Shown: piece by piece, positions 17,190-26,371 of the stretch
Position numbering within the stretch: position 1 is the stretch's first letter
Layout: every line of letters starts with the position of its first letter
Assembly: GCA_913776045.1 (NCBI GenBank)
Contig: CAJYOI010000009.1
Coordinates: 1-64,000 of the forward strand
Reading direction: 5' to 3'
Source of the DNA: an uncultured Sphingomonas sp.
Lineage (GTDB): Bacteria > Pseudomonadota > Alphaproteobacteria > Sphingomonadales > Sphingomonadaceae
Length of the DNA: 64,000 nt
Position numbers and translations under genes: made by a program
The notes under the pieces: generated by a model
The model's database searches: none
Told to the model about the DNA's origin: nothing
What the model saw: the letters and a program-made list of their open reading frames with translations, nothing else

Positions 17190-17535
17190 CGCGCAGCAAA
17201 TCCATCGGCACGCTGACCTACGAAACCGGTCCCTGGCTCAGCCGCATCGCCGCGACCCGCTTCGGCGAGATCATGACGGTCGCACCCCCAAATTGCCCGA
17301 ACGGGCCCAGACCTTCACGCCCAGGGTGGGGACCGACGTATCGATCGCCTAACGCCTGTCGGATGCCGTCGAGCCGCAGATCGGCGCGAACGACGTGTTC
17401 GACGTCTATCCCCACCGCGTCGCCGACCCCGCCTGACCAAAGACGGCACGGTGTGCTACAGCCGGTTCGCCACGCAGTTCAGGTTCGACGGCGCCTCCTG
17501 TTTCGCCGCGGCCAACTCGAAATTCCGATGTAGTA
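17190..17535 (+). pseudogene. Remnant of a TonB-dependent receptor, C-terminal barrel end
   Basis: Three plus-strand frames in order give LTYETGPWLSRIAATRFGEI (from 17213), then PKLPERAQTFTPRVGTDVSI and GANDVFDVYPHRVADPA (17392 region). The last segment is TKDGTVCYSRFATQF (from 17436) and FDGASCFAAANSKF. Together they read as the last 110 or so residues of a TonB receptor. The frame changes at least twice, and in-frame TAA (about 17350) and TGA (17434) codons interrupt it. The final strand lacks its stop. The gene is dead and its N-terminal part is gone. Confidence 0.75.
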
Positions 17536-17573
17536 CCCTGTCTCTAACCTCCACGCTCGATCGGCAGTTTCAT

Positions 17574-18902
17574 ATGACACGCTCTCCTCCCGCGGCCCAT
17601 CCGATGCCCGACACGAACGCCGCGGGCACGACACAGCGCGATCGGCTGAAGGCGATCATCGGCGGGTCGACCGGCAATCTGGTCGAATGGTACGACTGGT
17701 ATGCCTATGCGGCGTTCACGCTGTATTTCGCGCCACATTTCTTTCCATCGGGTGATTCGACCGCGCAACTGCTCGGCGCGGCGGCGGTGTTCGCGGTGGG
17801 CTTCTTCATGCGGCCGATCGGTGCGTGGATCATGGGCATCTATGCCGACCGCAAGGGGCGCAAGAGCGGCCTTGCGCTGTCGGTGACTCTGATGTGTGCC
17901 GGCTCGCTGCTGATCGCGATCGCCCCGACCTACGAGACGGTCGGGCTGATCGCGCCGGCGATCCTGGTGCTGGCGCGGCTGATGCAGGGCCTGTCGGTCG
18001 GCGGCGAATATGGCGCGAGTGCCACTTATCTGTCGGAAATGGCCGGCAAGAACCGCCGCGGCTTCTTCTCGTCGTTCCAGTACGTCACGCTGATCGGTGG
18101 CCAGCTGACCGCGATCGGCGTCCTGCTGCTGCTCCAGGCGACGATGTCCGAAGCGGCGCTGGAGGCCTGGGGCTGGCGTATCCCGTTCGCGATCGGTGCG
18201 GTGCTGGCGGTGGTCGTCTTCTGGATCCGCCGCGGGCTGGCCGAGACCGAAAGCTTCAAGAATTCGAATAATACCGACGCGCCGAAGTCGGGCATGTTCG
18301 CGCTGTTCAAGCATCACCCGCGTGAGGCGATTACGGTGATGCTGCTGACCGCCGGCGGCACACTCGCCTTCTACGCCTACTCGATCTACATGCAAAAATT
18401 CCTGGTCAACACGACCGGACTCAGCCGCGAAGTCGCCTCGCAGATCAATGGCGGCACATTGTTCATCTTCATGCTGCTCCAACCGGTTGCAGGCGCGCTC
18501 AGCGACAAGATCGGGCGCAAGCCGCTGCTGATCGGGTTCGGCGTTCTCGGCGTGCTGTGCACCTATCCGCTGTTCTCAACGCTGGAGACGACGCGCGATC
18601 CGACGACCGCCTTCTTCCTGGTACTCGGCGGGCTCGTCATCGTCACCGGCTACACGTCGATCAACGCGGTGGTGAAGGCCGAGCTGTTCCCCGCCCACAT
18701 CCGCGCGCTCGGCGTCGCGCTGCCCTATGCGCTCGCCAACACCATCTTCGGCGGGACGGCCGAATATGTCGCGCTGCGCTTCAAGAACGCCGGGTGGGAG
18801 CGCGGCTTCTACTGGTACGTCACCGCGATGATCGCGATCTCGCTCGTGATCTACATCCGAATGCGCGACACCCGCCAGCACAGTGCGATCGTGGAGGATT
18901 GA
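17574..18902 (+). CDS. kgtP: MHS-family MFS transporter, alpha-ketoglutarate permease-like
   Basis: A 442-residue, 12-helix carrier starting at ATG 17574; ATG 17604 is a possible later start. Marks of the metabolite:H+ symporter group are GNLVEWYDWYAYA in helix 1 and the loop signature GIYADRKGRKSGL. Also present are RLMQGLSVGGEYGASATYLSE and DKIGRKPLLIGFG. The closest match I recognise is KgtP, a proton symporter for 2-oxoglutarate; shikimate (ShiA) and proline/betaine carriers share these motifs. The DctD-type remnant upstream suggests lost two-component control of dicarboxylate uptake. Confidence 0.82.
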   Translation: MTRSPPAAHPMPDTNAAGTTQRDRLKAIIGGSTGNLVEWYDWYAYAAFTLYFAPHFFPSGDSTAQLLGAAAVFAVGFFMRPIGAWIMGIYADRKGRKSGLALSVTLMCAGSLLIAIAPTYETVGLIAPAILVLARLMQGLSVGGEYGASATYLSEMAGKNRRGFFSSFQYVTLIGGQLTAIGVLLLLQATMSEAALEAWGWRIPFAIGAVLAVVVFWIRRGLAETESFKNSNNTDAPKSGMFALFKHHPREAITVMLLTAGGTLAFYAYSIYMQKFLVNTTGLSREVASQINGGTLFIFMLLQPVAGALSDKIGRKPLLIGFGVLGVLCTYPLFSTLETTRDPTTAFFLVLGGLVIVTGYTSINAVVKAELFPAHIRALGVALPYALANTIFGGTAEYVALRFKNAGWERGFYWYVTAMIAISLVIYIRMRDTRQHSAIVED

Positions 18903-19210
18903 GGCCACGGAGCCCCGCCGCCGCGAACCTCGGCAACTGCCGATGACGACGATCTCAGCGGACGAGTTCGCCCGAAATCGTAGCCACGTCCCGCCGTCAC
19001 AAAGGCGGGGGTCATGGCCACCTGTCACGCCAGCCAGCACAGCGGGTACGAGCTGCGCGACGGAAAGCCGGTGAAGCAATCCGTCGTCGCACGGCTCCAG
19101 CGCCGCTCCGCGCCGATGACGGGAGAGACGAGGGACGCCGCCACGAGGCAAGATCGGCTCTGTCGCGATGGTGCAGATCGGTCGGAAGCCGATCCAGCGT
19201 ACTGAAACGA

Positions 19211-19246
19211 GAATGGGCGGCGCGTCCTTCGACGCCCCGCCCATTC
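19211..19246 (-). terminator. Long stem-loop, probable terminator
   Basis: GAATGGGCGG-C-GCGTC, a CTTC loop, GACGC-C-CCGCCCATTC: a 16-pair stem with one C/C mismatch and a tetraloop. On the minus strand it is followed by TCTCGTTT, a weak T-rich tail. It lies 106 bp past the cytochrome c1 stop. Confidence 0.5.
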
Positions 19247-19317
19247 CTGAACTTAGACTATCCTGCCCCGTCGTCAGGCGAAGCGGCTACGCCGCCCTTT
19301 TCCCTGACGTGGCGTCG

Positions 19318-19343
19318 CCTGCGATTGCTCACACAATCGCAGG
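19318..19343 (-). terminator. Stem-loop directly after cytochrome c1
   Basis: CCTGCGATTG, a CTCACA loop, CAATCGCAGG: a perfect 10-bp stem starting 9 bp past the cytochrome c1 stop. No clear T-run follows, so it may protect the transcript 3' end, with the longer hairpin at 19211 ending transcription. Confidence 0.5.
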
Positions 19344-19351
19344 GTGCACGC

Positions 19352-20194
19352 TCAGTGCTTCTTGTCGCGCCAGACGCTCTTGTAGGCGCCCCAGGTCAGG
19401 AAGCAGAAAATCAGCAGGAACAGCACCGATGCCCAACCGGCAGCGTGGCGGGCCTGGAGCTTCGGCTCGGCGGTCCAGGTCAGGAACGCCGCAACGTCGG
19501 TCGCCATCTGATTGACCGAAGCCTTGGTGCCGTCTGTGTAGCCGACCTGGCCATCGCTGGTCAGCGGCTGCGCCATCGCCAGATTCAGGTTGGCGAAATA
19601 CGGGTTGTAGTGCAGCCCCTTCGGCGTCTTGGCATCCGGGAACTTGCGCAGCAGCTCGGCCGGCTGGTTCTGATAACCCGTCAGCAGCGAGTAGACGTAC
19701 GCCGGGCCATCGTGCCGTGCCTTCGTCATCAGCGACAGGTCGGGCGGCACCGCGTTGTTGTTGGCGGCGCGCGCGGCGATGTCGTTGGCGAACGGCGCCG
19801 GAAAACGATCCGACGGCAGGTTCTTGCGCGTCGCCATCTCGCCCGTTTCCGGGTTCGGGGCGGGCGTTTCGATCGCCCACTGCGACGCGATCGCCTTAAC
19901 TTCGGCTTCCGAATAGCCGATCTGCTGAAGGTCGCGGAACGACACCAGCTTCAGCGAGTGGCACGCCGAGCAGACTTCCTTGTAGACCTGGAAGCCGCGC
20001 TGCAGCTGCTGGTTGTCGAAGTGGCCGAACACGCCGTTCGACGGGAGCTTCAGCTCCTTGGGGGTCTTGTGGAACTCGTGCTCCGCGGTGGGAGCGGCAG
20101 GTTCCTGGATGGCGCCGACGGTCGTGGAGATGAACCCCACGAACGCCATCACCGCAAAGGCGAGGCCGACAAGACCGGCGATGATGCGAACCAT
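19352..20194 (-). CDS. petC: Cytochrome c1, bc1 complex
   Basis: A 280-residue protein with an N-terminal helix (4-22). It has the haem c site CSACH (75-79), the sixth-ligand Met region (NLNLAMAQPL), and a C-terminal anchor helix (about 255-272) followed by WRDKKH. Cytochrome c1 takes electrons from the Rieske centre and passes them to soluble or membrane cytochrome c on the periplasmic side. It is the last gene of the petABC operon, 16 bp after cytochrome b. No cytochrome b/c1 fusion is seen, unlike in some Bradyrhizobium species. Confidence 0.96.
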   Translation of the reverse strand: MVRIIAGLVGLAFAVMAFVGFISTTVGAIQEPAAPTAEHEFHKTPKELKLPSNGVFGHFDNQQLQRGFQVYKEVCSACHSLKLVSFRDLQQIGYSEAEVKAIASQWAIETPAPNPETGEMATRKNLPSDRFPAPFANDIAARAANNNAVPPDLSLMTKARHDGPAYVYSLLTGYQNQPAELLRKFPDAKTPKGLHYNPYFANLNLAMAQPLTSDGQVGYTDGTKASVNQMATDVAAFLTWTAEPKLQARHAAGWASVLFLLIFCFLTWGAYKSVWRDKKH

Positions 20195-20210
20195 TGTTCT
20201 GTCTCGTCCC

Positions 20211-21518
20211 TTATTCGGCCGGCGCGATCGCGCCGCCGCTCATCGCGGTCTTGGTGGGTGCGGTGCCGCCGCGCTTCGCCAGCACAGCCTCGGTGATCGA
20301 GTTGGGCAGCGGACGCGGGCGTTCCATCGCCGACACGATCGGCAGGATCACCAGGAAGTGGAGGAAGTAATAGGCCGAAGCGATCTGGCCCATGATGATG
20401 TTGCGCGCGATCGGTTCCGCACCGCCGACATAGCCCAGGATCAGGACGTCGACGAGCAGCGCGACCAGGAACCAGCGGTAGACCGGCCGGTAATTGGCCG
20501 AGCGCACCGGCGAGGTGTCGAGCCACGGCAGGAAGAACAGCAGCAGGATCGACCCGAACATCGCGAGCACGCCCCACAGCTTGGCGGGCATGATGAAGTC
20601 GATCGTGAACGACTTCAGGATCGCGTAGAACGGCAGGAAATACCATTCGGGAACGATGTGAGCCGGCGTCGAGAGCGGGTTCGCCTGGATGTAATTGTCC
20701 GGGTGGCCCAGCAGGTTCGGCGCGAAGAAGATCAGCGTCGCGAAGATCAGCAGGAAGACGCCCAGGCCGAAACCGTCCTTCGCCGTGTAATACGGGTGGA
20801 AGGGCACGGTGTCCTGTTCGTCCTTCACTTCCACGCCGGTCGGGTTGTTCGACCCGGGGATGTGCAGCGCCCAGATGTGGAGAATGACCACGCCCAGGAT
20901 GACGAACGGCAGCAGATAGTGGAGCGAGAAGAAGCGGTTCAGCGCCGCGGCGTCAGGTGCGTAACCGCCCAGCAGCCAGATGCGGATCGTCTCACCCACC
21001 AGCGGAATCGCCGAGAAGAAGCCGGTGATGACCTGCGCGCCCCAGAAGCTCATCTGGCCCCACGGCAGGACATAGCCCATGAAGGCGGTCGCCATCATCA
21101 GCAGGAAGATCACGACGCCCAGCAGCCACACCATTTCGCGCGGCGGCTTGTACGACCCGTAATAGAGGCCGCGGCCGATGTGGATATAGACGACCGCCAG
21201 GAACATCGACGCGCCGTTGGCGTGCGCATAGCGCAGGAACCAGCCGGCGTTGACGTCGCGCATGATCGATTCGACCGAGCCGAACGCGGTGTTCGCATCG
21301 GTCGAGAAATGCATGGCGAGCACGATGCCGGTGACGATCTGCATCGCCAGCGCCGCGCCGGCGAGGACGCCGAAGTTCCAGAAATAGTTGAGGTTGCGGG
21401 GCACCGGATAACCGGCGCCGACCGCATTGTAGACGAAGCGCGGCAGCGGCAGACGGTCGTCCAGCCACTTCATCAGCGGCGCCTTCGGCTCGTAATGCTT
21501 GGCCCAGGGAAAGCTCAT
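20211..21518 (-). CDS. petB: Cytochrome b, bc1 complex
   Basis: A 435-residue protein with eight or so membrane helices and the two paired haem b His sites (for example [11 protein letters not shown] and [21 protein letters not shown]). The [14 protein letters not shown] segment is the Qo-site signature. It oxidises ubiquinol and moves protons across the inner membrane. It is 19 bp downstream of the Rieske gene and 16 bp upstream of cytochrome c1. Confidence 0.97.
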   Translation of the reverse strand: MSFPWAKHYEPKAPLMKWLDDRLPLPRFVYNAVGAGYPVPRNLNYFWNFGVLAGAALAMQIVTGIVLAMHFSTDANTAFGSVESIMRDVNAGWFLRYAHANGASMFLAVVYIHIGRGLYYGSYKPPREMVWLLGVVIFLLMMATAFMGYVLPWGQMSFWGAQVITGFFSAIPLVGETIRIWLLGGYAPDAAALNRFFSLHYLLPFVILGVVILHIWALHIPGSNNPTGVEVKDEQDTVPFHPYYTAKDGFGLGVFLLIFATLIFFAPNLLGHPDNYIQANPLSTPAHIVPEWYFLPFYAILKSFTIDFIMPAKLWGVLAMFGSILLLFFLPWLDTSPVRSANYRPVYRWFLVALLVDVLILGYVGGAEPIARNIIMGQIASAYYFLHFLVILPIVSAMERPRPLPNSITEAVLAKRGGTAPTKTAMSGGAIAPAE

Positions 21519-21537
21519 TGTCTGTCTCTCGTCCCTA

Positions 21538-22095
21538 TCAGCCGACCGTCACGACGGTGTCGGAGGTGAATTCATAATCGGGCACGTGCAGGTTGGTCGG
21601 CGCCGGACCCTGGCGGATGCGCCCCGCCGTGTCGTAGGCCGAACCGTGGCACGGGCAGAAATAACCGCCGAACGGCCCCTTGTTCTCGCCCTCGCCTGCG
21701 CCCAGCGGCACGCAGCCCAGATGGGTGCAGACGCCCAGCGTGATCAGCCAGTTGGTCTTACCCGCCTTCGTGCGCTGCTCCAGCGTCTGCGGATCGCGCA
21801 AGCTGGACACCGGGACCGCATCGGCCTCGGCGATTTCCTTCGGCGTCAGGTTGCGCACGAACAGCGGCTGCTTGCGGAAGGTCGTCTTGATCGCCTGCCC
21901 CGGCTGGATCGCCGAGATGTCGACTTCGGTGCTCGACGCGGCAAGCACGTCGGCCGACGGGTTCATCTGGTTGATCAGCGGCAGCGCGATCACGCCGACG
22001 CCGACGCCGGCGAAGGCGACCGCGCCGATCTGCAGATAGTCACGGCGGCGGGGATCCTGCGGACCCTCTGCGATCGCCTCGTGGTCAGTTGCCAT
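21538..22095 (-). CDS. petA: Rieske iron-sulfur subunit, bc1 complex
   Basis: A 185-residue protein with an N-terminal Arg-rich segment ([11 protein letters not shown]), a membrane anchor (about 23-42) and the two cluster loops CTHLGC (123-128) and CPCHGS (147-152). The 2Fe-2S cluster is held by Cys123, His125, Cys147 or neighbour, and His150. The RR segment before the anchor suggests Tat insertion, as known for Rieske proteins. It is the first gene of petABC. Confidence 0.96.
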   Translation of the reverse strand: MATDHEAIAEGPQDPRRRDYLQIGAVAFAGVGVGVIALPLINQMNPSADVLAASSTEVDISAIQPGQAIKTTFRKQPLFVRNLTPKEIAEADAVPVSSLRDPQTLEQRTKAGKTNWLITLGVCTHLGCVPLGAGEGENKGPFGGYFCPCHGSAYDTAGRIRQGPAPTNLHVPDYEFTSDTVVTVG

Positions 22096-22280
22096 GCACT
22101 AGCCCTTGCACTTCGAATCTGACGGCCGCGCGAACGCGCGCCGATACGCGGGAATCATTGTGGCATAGCCGCAATGCACCCCCGGTTGCCCCCGGTGGTT
22201 GGCTTGCCTGATAAACAGGCCCCGCCCGCTTTGCCAACAGCAATTTGCGTGCGCGCTTGCGCGGCGCTACCCGACCACCC

Positions 22281-22742
22281 ATGCGCGTCGCCCTGTACCA
22301 GCCCGATATCGCCGGAAACGTCGGCGCCGTCATGCGCACCTGCGCCTGCCTGGGCGTGCCCCTGGACCTGATCGAGCCGATGGGATTCCAGTGGGACGAC
22401 AAGCGTGTCGCGCGGGCGGCGATGGACTATATCGACCATGTCTCGGTCACGCGGCACGCCGATTGGGACGCGTTCCAGGCGCAGGCGCGCGGGCGGCTGG
22501 TCCTTCTTACGACGCGCGGCGCCACCCCGCTGCACGACTTCTCCTTCGAGCGGGACGACGTGCTGCTGTTCGGTCGCGAGAGCGCGGGCGTGCCCGAGGA
22601 CGTCCACGCGCGTGCCGACGCCGCTGTCGTCATCCCGATGGCGCCGCCGCTCAGGTCGCTGAACCTGAGTGTGTCGGCGGCGATCGTACTGGCCGAAGGG
22701 TTGCGACAGACGAACAACTGGCCTTCCACCACTGCACTCTAA
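22281..22742 (+). CDS. trmL: tRNA (cytidine(34)-2'-O)-methyltransferase
   Basis: A 153-residue SPOUT methyltransferase, starting at ATG 22281 because homologues begin at M-x-V-ALYQPDIAGN. The motifs are PDIAGNVGAVMRTCACLG, LLFGRESAGVPEDVH and PPLRSLNLSVSAAI, the last forming the SAM-binding knot. It methylates the wobble ribose of some tRNA-Leu species. It is divergent from petA, with 185 bp between the starts. Confidence 0.93.
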   Translation: MRVALYQPDIAGNVGAVMRTCACLGVPLDLIEPMGFQWDDKRVARAAMDYIDHVSVTRHADWDAFQAQARGRLVLLTTRGATPLHDFSFERDDVLLFGRESAGVPEDVHARADAAVVIPMAPPLRSLNLSVSAAIVLAEGLRQTNNWPSTTAL

Positions 22743-22777
22743 ACGCTTGTTAAAGCAAGTCGTGCTACGGTTTCCGG

Positions 22778-23182
22778 ATGGTCCAGCCCACCTATCATAT
22801 CATGCCCGATGTGGCGGGCGCCTTTCTGCGGATCGACTTGGCCGGCGATTGGGACGCGGAAATCACCGCACGCTTCACCGCCGACGTGACGAAGACGCTG
22901 CGCGAGATGCTGGCGGGCGGCCTGCGCCAAGGCGAACTGCGCACCCTGATCGACATGCGCGACAAGAACATCCTGCCGCGACATCTCGTCGCCGAATTCG
23001 CCCGGTTGGTGCGCCCGGATTCACCGTCGAAGCAGATCGCGCTGGTGGTTTCCAGCGCTCTCCACCGATTGCAGACCAAGCGGGTGGCCGACGAACGATC
23101 GCGCCTATTCGATACCGAAGCGGAGGCACTGGCCTGGCTGGGGATGGACCAGCGAACCGCGCTTCTCGCAATGACATCCTGA
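22778..23182 (+). CDS. Conserved small protein, SpoIIAA/STAS-like fold suspected
   Basis: A 134-residue soluble protein with no signal peptide. The pattern of two N-terminal strands, a helix with an acidic/hydrophobic face, the LIDMRDKN segment (about 69-76) and a C-terminal FDTEAEALAWL helix is typical of SpoIIAA-like (DUF3478-type) proteins. A start at ATG 22778 is supported by length and hydrophobic pattern. It lies 35 bp after trmL. No function can be assigned. Confidence 0.6.
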   Translation: MVQPTYHIMPDVAGAFLRIDLAGDWDAEITARFTADVTKTLREMLAGGLRQGELRTLIDMRDKNILPRHLVAEFARLVRPDSPSKQIALVVSSALHRLQTKRVADERSRLFDTEAEALAWLGMDQRTALLAMTS

Positions 23183-23415
23183 CATCGCAGACGTCTAACC
23201 GACATTGATAAGCCGACGCATATTCAGAAACCGGGTTTCATGCGTCAAACCCCGTCATTCGCGCTGTTCGCCTCGCTCCGCCTGTCCATCTCCGCCGGCG
23301 CCCACTCATCGCGACACAGGTCGCGCGTCGAGACGATGGCCCTGAGCAGGGGGAAGCCGAGCGCATGGTCGCCGAGCGGACCACCGCAAGCCGCAGCGTC
23401 GTCGCGGCGCGATAG

Positions 23416-24399
23416 GTGCCGAGGATCGCCGCCAGGCGCATCACCATCGGCGTCAAGACGCGGAAGGGGGGCAGCCGGACGTTTAACGACGCGCCGTTCG
23501 GCAAGCGGTCACTGTGGATCGGCGGCAATACGGCGCCCGCGGCCAGGGACCAGCAATGGCACAACCAGGTCCGTCTCTACGACCCGGCCGAGGGCAGCTA
23601 CCTCGCCCCCCGCGCGCCGACCAATAGGTGGAATCTGTGGCATGAGGGGCATATCGACCCACTCTTCGCCGCGTCGATCGACGCTCAGGTCGCGGTGAAC
23701 GGCGTCGATTCCAATCGCGCGTACCTGATGGGCTATTCGGCGGGCGGCGACGGCGTGTGGCAGGTCGCCCCGCGCACGGCCGACCGCTTCGCCGCGGCAG
23801 CGATGATGGCCGGGCACCCGAACGACGCCTCGCTGATCGGCTTGCGCAACCTGCCGTTCGCGATTTTCATGGGTGGTGCGGACGCGGCGTACAAGCGCAA
23901 CACGCTGGCCGCCGAGAAGACCGCCGAACTCGACCGCCTCCAGGCCGCCGATCCGGGCGGCTACGTCCATATGTCGCTCATCTATCCGGGGCTGCCGCAC
24001 TGGATGAACCGCAAGGATGCCGAAGCGCTGCCGTGGATGGCCGGCTCCACCCGTAATCCTTGGCCGAAGCGGATCGTTTGGGTCCAGGACGATGTGACTC
24101 ACAAGCGCTTCTACTGGCTGGAAATTCCCGACGCCGCCGCAGCCGCCGCCAAACAGGGCGACACGATGGAAGCGGTGGTCGAGGGCCAGACGATCGCGCT
24201 GACGGGGCTGATGCCGGCAGGCACGATGGTCTGGCTGTCCGACCGGCTGGTGGACCTCGACCGGCCGGTGCGGGTGACGGTCAACGGTCGGGTGGCGTAC
24301 GCCGGCAAGGTCGCGCGGACGGCGGCGGCGATCGACCGGTCGCTGGCGGAGCGGTTGGATGGGGCTGACGTGGCGACGGCTGCGTTGCAGTTACAGTGA
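23416..24399 (+). pseudogene. Decayed alpha/beta hydrolase (PHB-depolymerase-like family)
   Basis: The open part codes for about 327 residues with the nucleophile elbow GYSAGGDG, an acidic segment (FMGGADAAY) and His in LPHWMN. Where relatives carry an oxyanion stretch like SLWISMHGGGN, this protein has SLWIGGN, so about four residues are missing. An in-frame TAG at 23413-23415 directly precedes the GTG. Similar coding continues upstream of it (VAERTTASRSVVAAR, about 23366-23412), so the N-terminal half is cut off. Loss of the oxyanion hole and leader suggests an inactive gene, though the long open frame shows recent decay. Confidence 0.6.
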
Positions 24400-24804
24400 G
24401 GCGTAAACAGCTAGTCCTGCGACCGGTATCGCAATTAGGATCAGGCATCCCCACCACGGGATAGGCTTACTGAACCGCTCTCCATATGGGTCGAGTTCCT
24501 GCCAGAACGCTTCTGCGGCCGCTACGAGTTCATCAATGCTCGCGTCGTCCGATCTCACATCACCGACTTGGGCTAGCGCTCTACGCAATAAGTCTTTCAA
24601 CCCTTCAACATCTGGTGGGGCGTCTATCTTATTGATAGTGACCATATCGTCGATGGCGATGATCGAAAATTTCTGACCAGTCGCATCGAATGCTCGTGGA
24701 TAGAGGCGGCTGTTAACATCGACAGCTTCCAACCAACTCTCTGCGACGGCAATCGATGGAAAGACCAATAATGGTTCGTCAGATTCGACAAATAGACTTG
24801 GCAT
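24391..24804 (-). CDS. Orphan protein with C-terminal membrane helix, low GC
   Basis: A 137-residue protein of no recognised family. Residues 1-115 are soluble and acidic (SLFVESDEPLLVFPSIAVAE at the start). Residues 116-136 (WWGCLILIAIPVAGLAVYASL) form one membrane helix at the extreme C-terminus, as in tail-anchored proteins. Base composition is visibly lower in GC than both neighbours. Its 3' end overlaps the decayed hydrolase by 9 bp. These points suggest acquisition by transfer. Confidence 0.55.
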   Translation of the reverse strand: MPSLFVESDEPLLVFPSIAVAESWLEAVDVNSRLYPRAFDATGQKFSIIAIDDMVTINKIDAPPDVEGLKDLLRRALAQVGDVRSDDASIDELVAAAEAFWQELDPYGERFSKPIPWWGCLILIAIPVAGLAVYASL

Positions 24805-24906
24805 TTGGTCAACGTGTCAGCAGCGCGCAACGCTGGCAACACCACTGCAGCCTGAGACATTCCGCCCCATCGACTTGAGCCCCTGCCCTCCGCTAAACGC
24901 GCGGGC

Positions 24907-25749
24907 ATGCAGCCGTTAGACGCCGAACAGACCCAAGCCCGCCATTGGTTCGAGCACCTCCGCGACCTGATCTGCGCCGAGTTCGAAGCGATCGAGCGCG
25001 AGGCCGGGTCGGATGCGGTGTTCGACTATACGCCGTGGGACCGTTCCGATCCGTCAGGCGCGCCCGGCGGCGGTGGCGTCCGGGGCGTCATGAAGGGCCG
25101 GGTGTTCGAGAAGGTCGGGGTCAACGTCTCGACCGTCGGCGGTACGTTCGAGGGCGAGTTCGCCAAGTCGATCCACGGCGCGGCGGAGAATCCGCAGTTC
25201 TTTGCGACCGGCATCAGCCTGGTCGCGCATATGGCGAACCCGCATGTGCCAGCGGTCCATATGAACTGCCGCTTCCTCAGCACCACCAAGCGCTGGTTCG
25301 GCGGCGGCGCCGACCTGAACCCGCCGCTGCCCTCCCCCCGAGACACGCAGGACTTCCACGCCGAGCTGAAGGCCGCCTGCGACGCCCACGGCGCCGATTA
25401 CTACGACCGCTATTCGAAATGGGCGGAAGAGTATTTCCGCATCCCCCACCGCGGCGTGAACCGCGGGGTCGGCGGTATCTTCTACGACCATCTGGAAGGC
25501 GATTTCGCCGCGAACTTCGCCTTTACGCAGGATGTCGGCCGAGCGTTCCTGAACGCGTACCCGCGGATCGTGCGGCGGCGGATGAACGACGCATGGAGCG
25601 TGGAGGACGAGGCGGCGATGCTCGCGTGGCGCGGACGCTACGCCGAATTCAACCTGGTCTACGACCGCGGCACTTTGTTCGGTCTGAAGACCGGCGGCAA
25701 TATCGACGCGATCCTGATGAGCCTGCCGCCCCGCGCGACATGGCCCTGA
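24907..25749 (+). CDS. hemF: Oxygen-dependent coproporphyrinogen III oxidase
   Basis: A 280-residue enzyme of normal length that converts coproporphyrinogen III to protoporphyrinogen IX in haem synthesis. Family marks are GGGGVRGVMKG (about 54-64), FEKVGVNVSTVGG, the substrate-site segments FFATGISLVAHMANPHVPAVHMN (long hydrophobic core) and WWFGGGADLNP-like RWFGGGADL, and GRYAEFNLVYDRGT. The stop overlaps the start of the next gene by 10 bp. Confidence 0.96.
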   Translation: MQPLDAEQTQARHWFEHLRDLICAEFEAIEREAGSDAVFDYTPWDRSDPSGAPGGGGVRGVMKGRVFEKVGVNVSTVGGTFEGEFAKSIHGAAENPQFFATGISLVAHMANPHVPAVHMNCRFLSTTKRWFGGGADLNPPLPSPRDTQDFHAELKAACDAHGADYYDRYSKWAEEYFRIPHRGVNRGVGGIFYDHLEGDFAANFAFTQDVGRAFLNAYPRIVRRRMNDAWSVEDEAAMLAWRGRYAEFNLVYDRGTLFGLKTGGNIDAILMSLPPRATWP

Positions 25750-26327
25750 TCCCGGTCGCCAACGCACAGGTGGCGACGATCGTCACCTCGCTGGAAATGC
25801 GGACACGGCCCCGCCCGCGCCCGCTGCCCGATTCGCGGCTGCGGCTGGTGCGGTGGAAGGCGCCGGCGCTCGCCACCTATCGCGCGCTGTTCCGGCGGAT
25901 CGGGGGCCCGTGGCTGTGGTTTTCGCGGCTGGTGATGGACGACGCGCGACTGGCCACGATCGTCCATGACTCGAAGGTCGAGGTCTATGCAGTGCTCGAC
26001 CCCGCGGGGATCGAGGTCGGGATGCTCGAACTCGATTTCCGCGAAAGCGGCGCATGCGAACTGTCCTATGTCGGCCTCATCCCCGAACTGGCGGGCCAGG
26101 GGCACGGCCGCTGGTTGATGGCGCACGCGCTGCAGCGCGCCTGGGCGCCGGGCGTCACGCGGGTGTGGGTGCATACCTGCACGCTCGACCATCCGAAGGC
26201 GCTGGGCTTCTACCGGGCGAGCGGCTTTACGCCCTGCAAGCGCACCGTCGAGACGTTCGACGACCCGCGTGCGATGGGCATTCTGCCCGCGGATGCGGCG
26301 CCGCATGTGCCGTATCTGGCAGGATAG
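25740..26327 (+). CDS. GNAT family N-acetyltransferase
   Basis: A 195-residue protein starting at ATG 25740 inside the end of hemF. The acetyl-CoA loop is ELAGQGHGRWLM with the preceding strand CELSYVGLIP. The C-terminal HTCTLDHPKALGFYRASGF is the standard GNAT beta5-alpha4 end. It is likely co-transcribed with hemF. The acceptor is unknown. Confidence 0.9.
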   Translation: MALIPVANAQVATIVTSLEMRTRPRPRPLPDSRLRLVRWKAPALATYRALFRRIGGPWLWFSRLVMDDARLATIVHDSKVEVYAVLDPAGIEVGMLELDFRESGACELSYVGLIPELAGQGHGRWLMAHALQRAWAPGVTRVWVHTCTLDHPKALGFYRASGFTPCKRTVETFDDPRAMGILPADAAPHVPYLAG

Positions 26328-26339
26328 AGACATTTGATG

Positions 26340-26361
26340 CCCCTCCCCTTCAGGGGCGGGG
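26340..26361. terminator. Bidirectional stem-loop between convergent genes
   Basis: CCCC-T-CCCC, a TTCA loop, GGGG-C-GGGG: an 8-pair stem with one mismatch, placed between the acetyltransferase stop (26327) and the stop of the minus-strand membrane gene (26372). There is no clear T-run. Confidence 0.45.
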
Positions 26362-26371
26362 TGAAGTGGCC

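Larger units (their letters stand above)
18903..19351. other. Intergenic stretch with terminator-like hairpins, no gene
   Basis: These 449 bases lie between the kgtP-like stop and the cytochrome c1 stop on the opposite strand. Only short unsupported frames occur. The right half holds two strong hairpins, listed separately, that fit the end of the petABC transcript. Confidence 0.5.

Noticed and set aside
17436-17573. N-terminal extension of the kgtP-like carrier (in frame back to 17451)
   Set aside because: The extra residues (SRFATQF, FDGASCFAAANSKF) are the remains of the TonB receptor C-terminus, and the carrier family starts near GNLVEWYDW.
18903-19351. Possible small genes between the kgtP-like gene and cytochrome c1
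   Set aside because: Frames of about 60 codons lack ribosome sites and recognisable sequence; the hairpins explain the region better.
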